A stretch of 64,000 bases of DNA from Utricularia gibba (lineage: Eukaryota; Streptophyta; Magnoliopsida; Lamiales; Lentibulariaceae). Below are positions 37,300-49,470 of this stretch, piece by piece (within the stretch, counting starts at the first letter, position 1; every line of letters starts with the position of its first letter). A model generated the notes under the pieces. The model was given only the letters and a program-made list of their open reading frames with translations, was not told where the DNA came from and did not search any database. Location of the stretch: assembly GCA_002189035.1 (NCBI GenBank), contig CM007991.1, positions 3,596,001 through 3,660,000 of the forward strand, in the 5' to 3' direction. A program made the position numbers and the translations under genes.

Positions 37300-37647
37300 A
37301 TGCATGCTGTTCATCGTCCATTTGGTGATTCCGGGTCGTTTCTCAGCCTGGAAATGTGTACTGAATTCTTGGGAAGCGAAACGGGGAGCTGGGATTTCGC
37401 TACGGAGCAGAATCCCAGCAGCACAGCAGCTCAGGTGCAGTGGCAGGACAAGAAGAAGAGGACGAGTAAAAGGTGCGAGTTCAGCTGCCTTCCACCGCCT
37501 CTGAGTTCCAAGGGGCTCCTGCATGTCGAATCGTACCGCGAACCAGGCCGCCACGTGATTACAGCTTCTAAGGTCTCTCCTGTGGGAACATGCCTTCATG
37601 TCGAGCGCGGCAATGGGCGTCTCCGTCTTTCTATTGTATCCCGGTAG
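37300..37647 (+). CDS. FAF: FANTASTIC FOUR (FAF) domain protein
   Basis: The frame from ATG 37300 has SLEMCTEFLGSETG, a motif of FAF proteins, and a FAF domain: CLPPPLSSKG, SYREPGRHVI, then CLHVERGNGRLRLSIV. FAF proteins are plant-specific regulators of shoot meristem size that act on the WUSCHEL/CLAVATA circuit. The frame is open up to a stop at 37237, and an upstream exon cannot be excluded, so the start is uncertain. It stops at 37645-37647 right after the domain. FAF proteins usually continue into a Glu-rich tail, and such a tail (EEEAETEEN...) lies immediately downstream in another frame up to 37754. One missing G at 37643-37644 would explain this. Family call moderate; full extent uncertain. 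Confidence 0.6.
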   Translation: MHAVHRPFGDSGSFLSLEMCTEFLGSETGSWDFATEQNPSSTAAQVQWQDKKKRTSKRCEFSCLPPPLSSKGLLHVESYREPGRHVITASKVSPVGTCLHVERGNGRLRLSIVSR

Positions 37648-38028
37648 CAGAAGAAGAAGCTGAAACAGAAGAGAACGAGAAGAGAGCCGGAGAGGAAGAA
37701 CGAGGATCGGAGTGGCGTAGAGTGGCCTGGCGGGATGCCACTCGAAGGAGTTGACTACCAATTTCCCTTTGTGGTGGGAGACCACGACTATTCTGTAACT
37801 TCTTTGTATTGTATTTTATTGTGTCCCGTGCGCATGGTTCGTTGCATTGGCGCTCCTCTGTTTGCTGCTTTCTAATTCCCAGGTGTTATCTTATTCACAA
37901 TACAACGAATGAGAACCCCCATGAAGAACATGGCACCTGCTCCATATTTACGCTTCATGAGGCACAGCAAGATCTATGGAGGAATATATGCACATGGAAC
38001 AGAAAGGTGCCGAGTTCAAGGATTGTGT

Positions 38029-39150
38029 TCACATACAGTACAAGCAGAAGGTGAAAAAAGCAGCAATGCTTCCAAGGATGCACAGCTTGTCTAACCTGTT
38101 CTCGTACCGCATCTTCTCCTCCTTGAGCTCGCTCTGAACTTTGGAGTACAAATGGCAAGATTCCAGTGCCGCACTGTAGTCCTTGCTACGAGGGCAGCTC
38201 AGCGCTTCATTCAGGACGACAAGGCTGTTACGACCATTGACATGGGATCCTTCCATGTCTACCAGCTGCATACTGAGTTCTGTCAAACTGAGCACTGTCT
38301 GCGAGCCTTCGTTTTCTGTGAGAGCCACTCTGAACTTCATCATGAGAATGCACTCCACTGCTTGGCATGGGAGAATGTCTTTTGCAGGGAGGATGGAGCC
38401 GAATCGTATCAAGAAATCTCTTTCAGTTGGCCAATGCCTCTGACCTCCAACGGGGCTCCAGCTTGAGAGATTAGCAGCCTTCTTGGTTCTTCTGTTGACG
38501 AGGATCCAGCTCAGCCTGATCCCATCTCGAAGCTCTCGCCATAGCTTTCCATCTTTTCTTTCTTGCTCCAGGGACCAAATCGAGGGAAGCCCTTCTGAGG
38601 GTGATAGTGTGGCTTCGTCTGAATGATCATCTTCTCGAGCAGAGTAGGCAAGAAGGTCGATCCGAAAAGGGCAGCTGTAAAACCATCCATTTGAGCCGTT
38701 GGCATTGGGAATGCCCCAGAGAACCTTTGAACACACTGCTTTTTCTTTGTATCTGACATCCACTACAGAGACAAAATCAGATGGTGAAATGTTGTCAAAC
38801 TCATCTTCATCAAAGCAACCCACGAAATCATCCAATTCTTCAGGGTAGTCCGAGTACTCTCTCAACTGAAACTCCTGCACCCCCTTGTTCACTATGAGGG
38901 GAAAACAGTCTGCAAAAAATTTTTTGAACCCTCCAATGGAGCAGATCATATTCTTGACATCATCCCGGTTGGTTGAAGGCCACATAGATGAACACACATT
39001 TTCCCATAGTCTTTCTTCTTTGGAGATAGAATAGAAAGTTTCACATGCACAAGCAGCAGTAGCCAAAGTAGCTCCATCCAGACGCTTAAGTATGTCATAA
39101 CAGAGGTCAGTGCTCAACGAACTCATGATATCAGTGAACAAAACGGGCAT
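38029..39150 (-). CDS. F-box protein with C-terminal membrane segment (At2g27310-like)
   Basis: Single coding exon of 373 residues. The F-box is at the N-terminus (LSTDLCYDILKRLDGATLATAACACETFYSIS, then ERLWENVC), which should bind SKP1 in an SCF ligase. The middle has conserved WFYSCPFRIDLL and LSWILVNRRTKKAANLSSW blocks of this plant F-box subgroup. The final 20 residues (ILGSIAAFFTFCLYCM) are hydrophobic and could anchor the protein in a membrane. The frame extends three codons further upstream but without an ATG; a CTTGCAG acceptor just before it suggests a 5' UTR intron. Substrate unknown. It is convergent with the FAF gene. Confidence 0.85.
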   Translation of the reverse strand: MPVLFTDIMSSLSTDLCYDILKRLDGATLATAACACETFYSISKEERLWENVCSSMWPSTNRDDVKNMICSIGGFKKFFADCFPLIVNKGVQEFQLREYSDYPEELDDFVGCFDEDEFDNISPSDFVSVVDVRYKEKAVCSKVLWGIPNANGSNGWFYSCPFRIDLLAYSAREDDHSDEATLSPSEGLPSIWSLEQERKDGKLWRELRDGIRLSWILVNRRTKKAANLSSWSPVGGQRHWPTERDFLIRFGSILPAKDILPCQAVECILMMKFRVALTENEGSQTVLSLTELSMQLVDMEGSHVNGRNSLVVLNEALSCPRSKDYSAALESCHLYSKVQSELKEEKMRYENRLDKLCILGSIAAFFTFCLYCM

Positions 39151-41391
39151 TATCTGCAAGTGCGTGCCAAATGGAAATCCTGAATAAATCCAACTGAGAA
39201 GAAGATCACAAAATAGAAAGCCTAAGACAGCAAAGGTGGTTGACCCAATTCCTTAGGATGTGGAGGAAAAAAGTTTGATTCCCACAAGTGACATCTATCT
39301 GAGAAACCTGTGGTGTCTGGTTTCCTTCCTAAAAAATAAATAAAGAAATAGCATTAATCATGATTTAACACCACAGGAATCCAAGATTCCCCTGTGCCAG
39401 TAACTCGTCTTGGTTAAAGAACAGATCTTTCGTGCAACAAATGAAGGTTAGCAGAAAAATCTACGAGTGAATCTGTGCAATAATCACTCATTGCGCGTTT
39501 ACGCCGCGCGTAAAAAAGAAGCATTCACCTCTCACAGTCGGCGACTTGACGAAAACAAAAAGAGAGAAAAGCAAAAGGGGCACCTTCTCCTTCACCAAAA
39601 AATCCAATAACCCAGAGCAAGAGCGGCAAGTTCACCCGCACACCAACATTTCGAGCAAAAAATACACTAAAATTCCATAACATCCAAAAACAACCCAGGA
39701 AAGAGGCCTCGAAGATACGTGAGAAGGGAGCCAACAGTACCTGAAAGAAGACAAAACTGCACAGAAGAGTTTCTGGGCATTGACCTGAACGCCGAGAAGG
39801 GCTCACAATTGAGTCAAAAGCGAGACAATGGTGACGAGTCAATCTCAGGAATTGCAGCCTCCCACGGAGGAAATTCTTCTCCTTTTGAGGGGCCCCGACT
39901 TTTTCTGCTCTGATATTTCTCAATTCTCTTTCCTCCGGCCGCCCATTTCTCACTTCTTTTCTACAAAAAATTAAAAAAAAAGAAAAACATTTTTTTTTCA
40001 ATTAATAAGATGAAGCATATTGTAAAATATGTTATAAATTTAATATTGTAATAATATTAAATATTATTGAAACTATTGCATTTCAAAATGATCATCTCCA
40101 CTTTTTATTATATGTATTAACATAAAATATTCTTATGAGACAAAATTGGGCCCATGGTCTTCTTGGATTCTATCTTTTTTTTTTAAATATTTCAAAAAAA
40201 AAAAAGTTTAAAAAAACATTGTTTTAATAATTTTTTTTATGTTTTGACCTAGTGACCATCATATACATTGATTACGAACATGGTAAGAAATACGTTTAAA
40301 TAGAATGACTTTTTTGATCTTATGTGAGATATTTTTTTAAAAAATAAGAATGTAAAATTATGAAGATTGGATGATTAAAATGTAATATCATATAAAAATA
40401 ATATGAATCTTAACATTTAGTATTAAAGTCAAAATTGGACATATGCCAATAGAAGTACAAAGACACTATTGCCTAAACGTGTAATAATGTCAACTAGGTA
40501 CCTAGTGATGATATCATATATTGGTTATAAATAAAGGAAAAATTATATTTAAATAGAGATAATCTTATGTGATTAATTTTTCTTAAAGAAAATAACATAA
40601 AATTGTGATAATTAAGTATTTAAAAGTATAATATCATATAAGTAGAACATAATTGATAACAAGGATTATAAAAATGATCAATTTTCTCTCACACATATCA
40701 ACATATTGTGTAGATTTTTTTATCTAAATAAGGGGATGATGATGAGAGAAGTTGATTTCTCAATCAATGACCTAATCAAGCAAAACAATAAAAGTCAATG
40801 GATTTAATGGGATGGGGCCCTGAGGGATAAGCACAATGTCTTCGCCATGTCATGGGCCCGATGTGCATATGCCCCAACTAAAAGCATTTAATATTTTTTT
40901 AGTAAAAAAGAAAAAAAACCTACTCAATTATTGTGATGATGATGACGTGAGATCTCGACAGGTGGACGGTTGCTAATTAGTCATGCGAAAAGGCCCTCAG
41001 TGAGAAAAAAAAAAAGCTAATCCGGGGCGGGCCCAAAGCGGGTAGCGGGCTTATTGGGTCCGTTTGGATACTTCATGGGCCTCCAGCGCCCTTTTACAGA
41101 ACTGGCCCAAAAATGCACATATTTGACTCTGTACACGGCGGACCTGTCTTCACCGGCGAGGCGAAGATGGCCGTAATCGGGACCCTCGTTACTTCCCAGG
41201 TGTTCGCCGGAGAGTGTGGGTATTTGAGGGTGAGTGATTGCGAGTAACATGATGATTTCTGTTGGATTGCAATGGAGGAAGAAGATATGAATTGAGCAGA
41301 GATTGGGGGGCTTTTACAAAAACTGATCGGATACAAGAAACCAGCCTGCGTCTAAACCCTAGGATCTACTGTACAAGGGAGGAGCGTCCCG
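39151..41391. other. F-box 5' region and AT-rich spacer
   Basis: 39160-39960 is probably promoter, 5' UTR and 5' UTR intron of the F-box gene. 40000-41000 is AT-rich. Two diverged copies of a 110-bp block (about 40295-40405 and 40545-40655) share ATCTTATGTGA and TAATATCATATAA. 41000-41391 is the 3' flank of the DVL gene with GGCCC-type boxes; no other gene is seen. Confidence 0.4.
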
Positions 41392-41505
41392 TCATTCATG
41401 CCAGCAGAGGAGAAGAAGAGCGCATCTCCAGACAATGTAAAGGCGAGCCTTGCGCTGTCTAATCCCATTCCTCATGCTTCTCCCACTCGACAAAACCGAA
41501 GCCAT
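41392..41505 (-). CDS. DVL: DEVIL/ROTUNDIFOLIA-FOUR-LIKE small peptide
   Basis: A 38-codon frame (37 residues) starts at ATG 41505. The C-terminal half reads KARLYIVWRCALLLLCWHE, matching the DVL/RTFL signature of RaRlYI..RC...L.CW. The N-terminal half is short, Ser/Arg/Gly-rich and variable, as usual. These plant-specific plasma-membrane peptides restrict polar cell proliferation when overproduced and shape leaves and fruits. A TATATAA box on the same strand lies at 41617-41611, about 106 bp before the ATG, giving a plausible single-exon gene. A variant feature is Trp-Arg before the Cys, where many members have Arg-Arg. It is at the short end of the family's length range. Confidence 0.8.
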   Translation of the reverse strand: MASVLSSGRSMRNGIRQRKARLYIVWRCALLLLCWHE

Positions 41506-41610
41506 CTTCCTTCTTCTTCCTTTTCGACACAACAAGGACTCACTGTGAACACCAATGGAGGGAGGCAACCTGCAGTGCTTGTGCTGCTGGTATTCGTCGG
41601 GGTGGGCTGC

Positions 41611-41617
41611 TTATATA
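41611..41617 (-). promoter_or_regulatory. TATA box of the DVL gene
   Basis: TATATAA on the minus strand, about 106 bp upstream of the DVL start codon, flanked by GC-richer DNA. Confidence 0.6.
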
Positions 41618-42746
41618 GCACTGGGAATGAATGATTAGAAAGACAGACACAGCAGCCCCTGTCTCGTTCTCTGGATGATGACCATGTTCATATGTTCCGG
41701 CGGTTGAGGGACACAAATCTCCAATCCCATCCACTGAATTTGGACTCCACTGCGGCGGAGCCGGCGGATGCACGTGGCGCCTCCTTGCCGTGTCCCATTC
41801 GGCCGACCAGACACACCACCACCCCTATGGGACACGGGGAGAGTTGGAGTGTAGTGAGACAGGAATCCAGAGCCACCAATGGGAGCTGCACCCCCACGTG
41901 CGTACAGTGCAGGTCACCACACCACCCGATCGTGTATCATTACAGCTGTGTATCAATCATTATGCTTGCCATGGGATGAAGATGATCAAGATGGCAACAC
42001 GTATAGCTTCTCCCCGGGATTAGGACACTGGAGATGATGAGGCCACGTGAGGCTGTTGTGCTGTATAGGTACACATCATTTGGAAGCATTCAAAAAGTTT
42101 AGAATATAATTGTAATTACGAATTATTTAAAAACTTCGTAAATTTTAAATTCTAATGTTATTGCCAAGCAATCATCAGCACAATGCAGGGAATTTTGTCA
42201 GCATTTGCATTCTTTACAGTACCAGGTTTGCTAATAATGTTACAGCAATCTAGCAAGTAAAAATCATATGACTGGAAAAGGAAAAAGGAAAGAGTTCATA
42301 GCAGGTGATATATTACAGTAACCTAGAAGCAATCTGTCAATGAGGATGGTAGACTGACAGACTGACAGACAAGACAGACCGATCCCTTCATTTACAGAAG
42401 GCAAATATTTCTGAGGGAGAGAATACAGCACCTAGAGGCAGGTGTGGATGACATCATGGAAGTTACCAATACCATAACGAACATGTGGTCCTGGCTTGGT
42501 TCATTGACCCACACCAGTTAAAAAAAAAACATCTCCCAACTGCCAAACCACCAAAATCTGAACTTCAGTTCAAGCTCCAGCACAAACGAAAGACATGGGA
42601 TCAAACGTGGAGAGGGAATTGTTACCTGAGAAGCTGGAAAAAACCGGAGATCACCTAGGCCTCCAGTAATCAGAAGCTGAAATGCACAAGAAACCGGAGA
42701 TCAGTTATGGGGAAGAAAAAGGAGGTCAAAAGCTAACATAAAAAGG
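41618..42746. other. DVL upstream region and HUA2-like 3' flank
   Basis: 41618-42030 is GC-richer and probably DVL promoter; short frames on both strands look random. 42060-42180 is AT-rich. 42180-42746 holds the HUA2-like 3' UTR, possibly with an intron, and a (GACA)n-type run at about 42350-42378. Confidence 0.4.
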
Positions 42747-45700
42747 TCAGTCTGGTGAACCTATATTATCAACAGGAATGGGGCCTTCACAATGGCTGTA
42801 GTGATTTACATGCCTATGGTTCACAGGGCCTGGAGGGCAGTTCCATCTGTTGCTTGGAAAAGGGGGATCACGGGGCGAACCAGCATATGAAGGTGGCACA
42901 TTATTCATCCTACCATTATCTTGATAGCATGGACCTGAGAGAGGAGATGAAGAGATGAATATTCTATTAATTATGAAGCGGCTAAGGAACTATAATAAAC
43001 GAGTCAGATAGCTCTAGTTACCTGAATTGTATGGATATGGAGGCCTCCAGTAATCTCCTGGATGACCACGATAGCTAAATTTATTTCTATCCCGGTGTCG
43101 GTAGAAATTACTGTTTTCAGGATTGCGAGAACGATATCTATTATAATGCTGAGGTGGGTTATCTCTACGTGATTGTTCCCGTTCATGGGCATATGAAAAT
43201 TGACTCTGGGCAGCAGACTGTGGAGGCCGCCAATGGAAACCCTTACCATACGGCTCACTTCTCTGGAAATCAGAAGAAGCTCGGCCAGAGAAATGGGAGT
43301 TAGGCCGATTGACAGGACAGGCACTATTTGAATCAGGAACCTTTCTGGGCACCTGGTCTTCAAAATATCCATTGCCCTGATGGCGATGATGAGCAGCATC
43401 CACCGCCGGCCTTACTCTTTGTTGATCAGATTGGTTGCATATTGATTCCCTATTGCTATTCTGCTCACAGACAAATAACACATAATGATTAAAATATAAA
43501 AACTTTCACCAAGACATATGAATATCACACACACACACACACGCAAAACCAGTAAAAAGGGGCTAAGAAAAGAACCTGAGAATTTGATAAATGCTTTGAG
43601 TCAACATCATCTGTAGGGGCTACAGAAGGAAAACCAGATGGCGAGTTTTCATGAGGCAGAGGCTGAGGCTGCTGAGGAGCACACTGAGAAAATGGAGCAG
43701 ATGCGAGCTGCGCATCCCCTTGCTGCAGTGTAAATAATGTCTCATCGTTGTTCATGGATAGATGATGTGAAATCTGAGTGCTATCTGTTCCAGCAGTGTT
43801 GGTTAAAGTAGAATCAGCTTCACAAAAGGGGGCCACATCCTCCATTTCAAGCTCACCCTCAACATCTTCCAAGATGCAGACGCGTTTCTCTACTGTAGGA
43901 ATTGGAGTCCCTTCAGCGTCCTGAGTATCAACACTAAGCCATCCAGATTCGGAGTTCTCTCCATCAGAATAATTTTTTCCATCACTGTGACACCGCATGG
44001 GAGGCATACAGAAACCTGGAAGCTGAATACTTGAATTACTGAAAGAAGACAGGATACATAAGAAACACTTCAGGCCTAAAAAAAACCCGAGTAGAATTAA
44101 ATTGAAGAGATGTATCATCATCAAATGGACTGTGAAAAAAACATCAACTTGCCTTCCATATTCGTCAACTAGCATACCCTCCATTTGTCTAATAGGATCA
44201 TCAAAAGCTCTTTCATTTCTCTGCGGACGCCGGGGGCCAGCCACAGGGTATGGACAACAGAAGGCCTCAAGTTCTCTGATATGATGGCGGATTATGGGTT
44301 CTGGAAGTATTTTTCTCTCCAGCCACACCTTCAAAACCTACTCATTTTCCCAATTAATTAGAATATTATGCACTGAACGAAACATCAAGGAAGTTGATCA
44401 AGAGGTGGATTGAAGCATGAGCATACGGAGCATATCACTCACTTTTAGACACTGCCTATGATTTTCAGTAGAGCTGCTACTAGGAGGGGCAGCAGCTGAT
44501 AACAGACGGGGCAACATTGCCTGCACTGAGGATAGATACACCCCTCCATCACCTGACCATGCAAAGAACTTCAGGCTAAAACATCCAGTAAATAAAAATA
44601 CAACCACCCCACAAGCCCGATTTAAAATGGTGATGACTTCATGACAGAATTGAAAATATATATCTTACCTTTCATTGTCCGGGAGCACTGAGTGATGGAA
44701 TCAATAAGGAAGAACAAATTTACTCTTTTGTGCAAACTTGTTTCACGTTCCAAAACACAAACCAGTATTTCTACCACCTAAAGAATAAGAAAAGGAAAAT
44801 CAATATAAGGATGGCTTCTAGCCAGTCAAACATACACTCAAAAACTTAGGAGGTGAAAACAATCCAGCCAATCATGCAAATTATTGGCATTAGTCTTACG
44901 GCACTCAATAGCTAACTCTTTAAACAGGTATATGTAAGCAACATACTAGAGCTAAAATCAGTTTACAAATATATGATAAAATTAAATTCTCTAGATGGTA
45001 AAGGGTAAAAGATAAAGTTCTACATAATACCTTGGGTGCGAGACCAAATTTTGCAGCATCAATAGCCATTCGAGTAGCACGACCAATACTATCTTTTGTC
45101 CTGGTCAATGATCCTAGCATGGATTCAAAAGCCAATAAAGATTCTTCTTTGTTGCTTGACTTGCTTGCAGAATTGAATTTATCAAGAGTGATGTTATTTA
45201 TCACATCAGTTGCTAAAGAACAAGGTGGAGACTCTCTTGCACCAGGATTTGGCCCATCAGTTACTGAGGAAGAAGATTGAGTAACTGAAATAGTTCTTTC
45301 ATCCATGTATTCACATGCAACAGAAGGCAATAGAGATTGATCAACACTATCTGACAGCTCAATGTGGGCTGGAATAGCATTTGAATTCACAGATGGCAGA
45401 CTCGCTTCTTCATTAGATTCAGACCTAAGGAAATGCAGGAAAAAAAAACAGGATGAATACATGTCCAGGAGCTGGGGAGGGGGTGAACTTTGATGGCCGT
45501 AAAACGTCATTACCTCCTAGCCTCTTGTTTATTTTTTATCAGAAGATCAGTGTTGTTGAACTCATCATCAGCTTTAGGATCTGAATCATTCATAGGAACA
45601 GCAGTATTGTTCTTGGATGGAGCTCTAGAAATTTCTTCCACAGGGTTGGAATGTGAATTCATCTGCAAAATAGCAGGAGCTGCTTTCTCTTCCATGATAG

Positions 45701-48654
45701 CTTCAGTGACTTCTTCTACATTGTTGGAATGTGAATTTATCTGCAAAATCCTAGGATGTGATTTTTCTTCGACAATGTCCAAGTTGGGACTACCAATCTT
45801 GCTCTGATCAGTTGGGGAAATTTTTGGGTGGGTACCCAGTTCATTGCCAGCCGTAGTTGAAGCTAACTTTTTATGAAGCACAACTTCCATTTCCGTTACC
45901 AAATCCTCAGTCATCGAGATCTCAAGGGAACTATCTTCAGTTTTCACACATTCAGATGATTCCCTGTGAATTTCATGACTTGTGTTGTGAACATCAGTTT
46001 CACAACGATCCAGTGTGGCTATAATCATTTGTGTGTTGCCATCCCCACATAGCCCAGATTCATCAGTGCCGACATCCTTTTCTGCCTCCGACACCATTTC
46101 AGCTGAGTCCTTCCCAAAGGCACAGGAATTATTAGAGTAAACACTTACAATAGGAGAATCAAGGAGGGGCCCCTCGCAATCATCAGCAGCATTAGCAGAC
46201 ATTGCCTCTAGTGCACGATGTATACGTTTTGTCGGAGGCAAACTAGCTTCTCCATCCATGGGATATCTCTTAATGTCACAATGGTGAGATTTTTCATCAA
46301 GGCTTACACTTGATAAATATGAATTTGGATGGTTCTCCATGCTTGGCCGTTCCACAACTGCAGAAGTTTTCACAATGCTATGATGGCAATGTACGGATGA
46401 ACTTTCAGGGTCCTTAGACGCTTCTTTCTTGTGAGACATCAAACCTTCTTCTAATGATGATGGAGATGATCTTCCCATTCGCACTCGGGCTCTCTTCACC
46501 AACGGCAAGTGTTCATCACCATCTTCCTTGATAGTTATTTGGACTGACTTCTTAGAGAAACTAGAGGAAGAATCAAAAGAATTTACAACTCCGGCATCTG
46601 AACAAAAAAACCTGGCCTTATCTACGGTAGCATTGTCATTCCCCTGCCGTTTTCGACTTCGCATTCTTTTCTTCTTAATAATTGCTGGATCAATTGGAAA
46701 GTCAAGTCTATCATCTAACTCTCTTTCCAGTACACTCTTTTCAGCTAAAATCCTTGATCCCATGGATTTGGCATTAATATCTGAAGCTTTCCAGTCATTA
46801 ATACTCACTGTATCAGATTCCAATGACAAAATTTCAGAGCCACTTTCTTCATTCTCATCCTCTGACACACTGCAATGCAGATCCGCATCCTGACCTTCAG
46901 AATCATCAGACGCTTTCATGATTCTCCTGCTTCTTCTTAAATGGCGATTCTGAGACACATTAGCCCCAGAATTTCTAGTACGCCTACTACACCCATTTCC
47001 AAGTCCTCTACTACCTCCATAGGAAGTACTTCTGGACCTAAGAGTAGATTTGCTACTCTCAGACGAACCATTTACATGATAAAATTTCGACTCATCCCCT
47101 CGGGAACCAGAAATAGACGGAGGTTCTATAGACACTAAACTTGATGATGCCTCCAGAACCTTTTTCTCTTCATCATGCAAAGGTAATTCAGCAGCTGCAG
47201 CCACAGCTGCCTCACACAGAAAATGAACATCCGTGTTGACCTCTGTTTCACGTGGGTTTTCCATTTCAATGGAAGGTTCGGCTTCACATTTCGCTGGTGA
47301 AGTTGTTGACTGCTTAGAGTTGTTTCCATTGAGTATAATACTCTCTTCAGAACCATTAGCTTTACCATCATCCTTTTGTTTTTTTAACTTTTCAAAGCAT
47401 TCAATTATCTCATTCACTGCTCTACCAAACTCGGCGCCTTTACCATGACGTCTTCCCAACAGAGACACCTTCTTCTCTTCTGTAAACTCTTCAATGTCAG
47501 CAGGATTGCAGAAGGCACTGAAACAGTATCACAAGATAAGTTATTCTCATGAGCAAAAACTTTTGAAAAAAAAAATGAATACCCTTAACCCCGTTATATA
47601 CGTACAAAAATCAGGGTTACAGAACTTTCAAGAGAAATAATAATCGCACAAGAACTCACATCTGTTCGCCACCAAAAAAACATACTACCACTTTCTTTGA
47701 ATCAGCTGAATGGCCCCACTTCTCTGGGTCGCCAACCTGCCAAGGGAAAGCAGAGAGATTGCAGGACTAATAACAAAGTTTATATATCTAGAGTGGCTGT
47801 GAATAAAACAATTAGCAGCTTTTGCATGATGACAAGAAATGCCAAACAGTACACTCTGTCGAATAACAAAGATGTCAAAATAATCCCTCAAAAGATTAAC
47901 CCAATGCCTACACCATTATCAAATGAAAAAAATCTGCAAGGAACGAGAAAATGCTTGAAAAGAAAACATTATCAATTGGAATCCAGAAAAAACTCTTAGC
48001 AAAGACATCGAACTAATTTATTAGCATGTTGAGCAGAAAGGGCATATCCAACTATTATTTTAGCTTTATAAATCCTACCTACATACACATTCAATTCAGA
48101 AATTCTATGTTCATGCATGAGTTGTCAATTGAACAGAATCGAATTAAGTTTGCAGGACATGCCTGATGGCACACATGCAAACAAGAACAATCATCCCCCA
48201 TGAGCCAGTTTCAAACAAATTTCATTCATCTTGAGTTAGAGATTCAAATTAACCATAAAAAACGCCAATTTTACACCATGGACTATGAAATCCCCCACAT
48301 AAATATCTTTTCTTGTATGAAGCACACATGAATCAAATTATAATTTCAACATTAAATACCCTAGTGCCTTCAGAAACACCTAGCAATAATTTAACCAGAG
48401 GAGCAGGACGAGGTTCTAATTCAGATCTAAGCGAAGCAAACAGCCTCCGAAAGCAGAAAAATAAAACCATAAACCGGGAACAAGAGACATACGAAAACAT
48501 ATTCTTTCCTGAAGGAAAACAGAAGCAATTCAAGACTTACCCTCGCAGGCCACGCCGGAAATCCCTTAACTTTGGCGAGCACGAGATCCCCAATCTTCCA
48601 CGTCCGCGGTGCGGCAGACAATCTCTGGGCAGCGCTCCTTCCTCGCGGCGCCAT
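42747..48654 (-). CDS. HUA2: HUA2-like PWWP and CID protein
   Basis: Ten exons join in phase: 48654-48541, 47736-47660, 47517-45514, 45424-45031, 44777-44669, 44552-44443, 44337-44153, 44038-43576, 43460-43022, 42934-42747, giving 1360 residues. The PWWP domain spans exons 1-3 (LVLAKVKGFPAWPAR, KKVVVCFFGGEQIAFC), expected to bind methylated histone H3. Exon 3 (667 codons) is low-complexity and charged, with nuclear-signal-like KRMRSRKRQ. Exons 4-7 form a CID/RPR domain (GLAPKVVEILVCVLERET, LFFLIDSITQCSR), which in this family is linked to RNA polymerase II and pre-mRNA processing. The tail is Pro/Arg/Tyr-rich. HUA2 and HULK proteins promote AGAMOUS and FLC expression. The intron 44152-44039 uses a GC donor. 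No frame damage. Confidence 0.95.
43527..43544. repeat. (AC)n microsatellite in a HUA2-like intron
   Basis: About nine AC units inside the intron between exons 8 and 9 of the HUA2-like gene. Confidence 0.85.
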
Positions 48655-49470
48655 AACGAATTACCAAAAACCCATACATAAACTCCAAAATCAGCACGCT
48701 TATACAAGAAGCCCCAAAACCCACAACAATTCACATAAACGCACTCAGTCTCCCAACCCACTGCACTTCGAGCCACGATACACTGAAAAAAATTAAGAGG
48801 GCGCGCCCTCTAATCAGCAGCGTTAAGGTGTAGAAGGAGAGAGCTGGGTAAAGTTGGTTTGCGGTAGGCAGAAAGGAGGTGAGAACAGAACTCTACTCAG
48901 TCAGAAGAGGAGACAGAATCGAAGTATTTTTTTTTTTTTATTTTTGATCAGTTTGATTTTCTGGTAATGTGCGACGCGGCATCCTCAAGCCCGTCATCAA
49001 GATTCCGTGACCGGAGCATTCTGGGCCCCGTTCGGCCCAAGCCCAATCCCTCCGTCAGTAAATACAATGGAGCCCACTGCATTAAACCTTCAATATCCTA
49101 TAATTTTGAGTTATTTAAAATAATATCAATTTAATATACAGGATAATGCAGAACACTAGCATTACCTTATGTTCAAAAACAAATAATATTATCTAAAATT
49201 AATTTTAATTCAGTAATATATTTATTAATAATCGTAGTTCATGGATTTATAAATTATTTGTATTATAGAAATCATTTTTATTTAATATAATGAGTTACAA
49301 CAAGAATAAATATAATTATAAATTTAAATTTCAAAATTCATTTTTTTAAATGATCCGAATCTATTTTATGCTTCTTGTAAAATTATAATGATTTTAATTA
49401 TTCGCATTAAATGTATAATTTATTCTTTGAACCACAATTGAGATTGTCAATTGGTTTTGATTTCAATATT
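48655..49470. promoter_or_regulatory. HUA2-like promoter region and AT-rich spacer
   Basis: 48655-48930 is probably 5' UTR and core promoter, ending in a T-run. GGGCCC- and GGCCCA-type boxes lie near 49022-49045. 49080-49460 is AT-rich without a gene. Confidence 0.45.

Noticed and set aside
39525-40001. 158-codon minus-strand frame upstream of the F-box gene
   Set aside because: Low-complexity Phe/Arg-rich translation in the likely 5' UTR and intron of the F-box gene; no domain.
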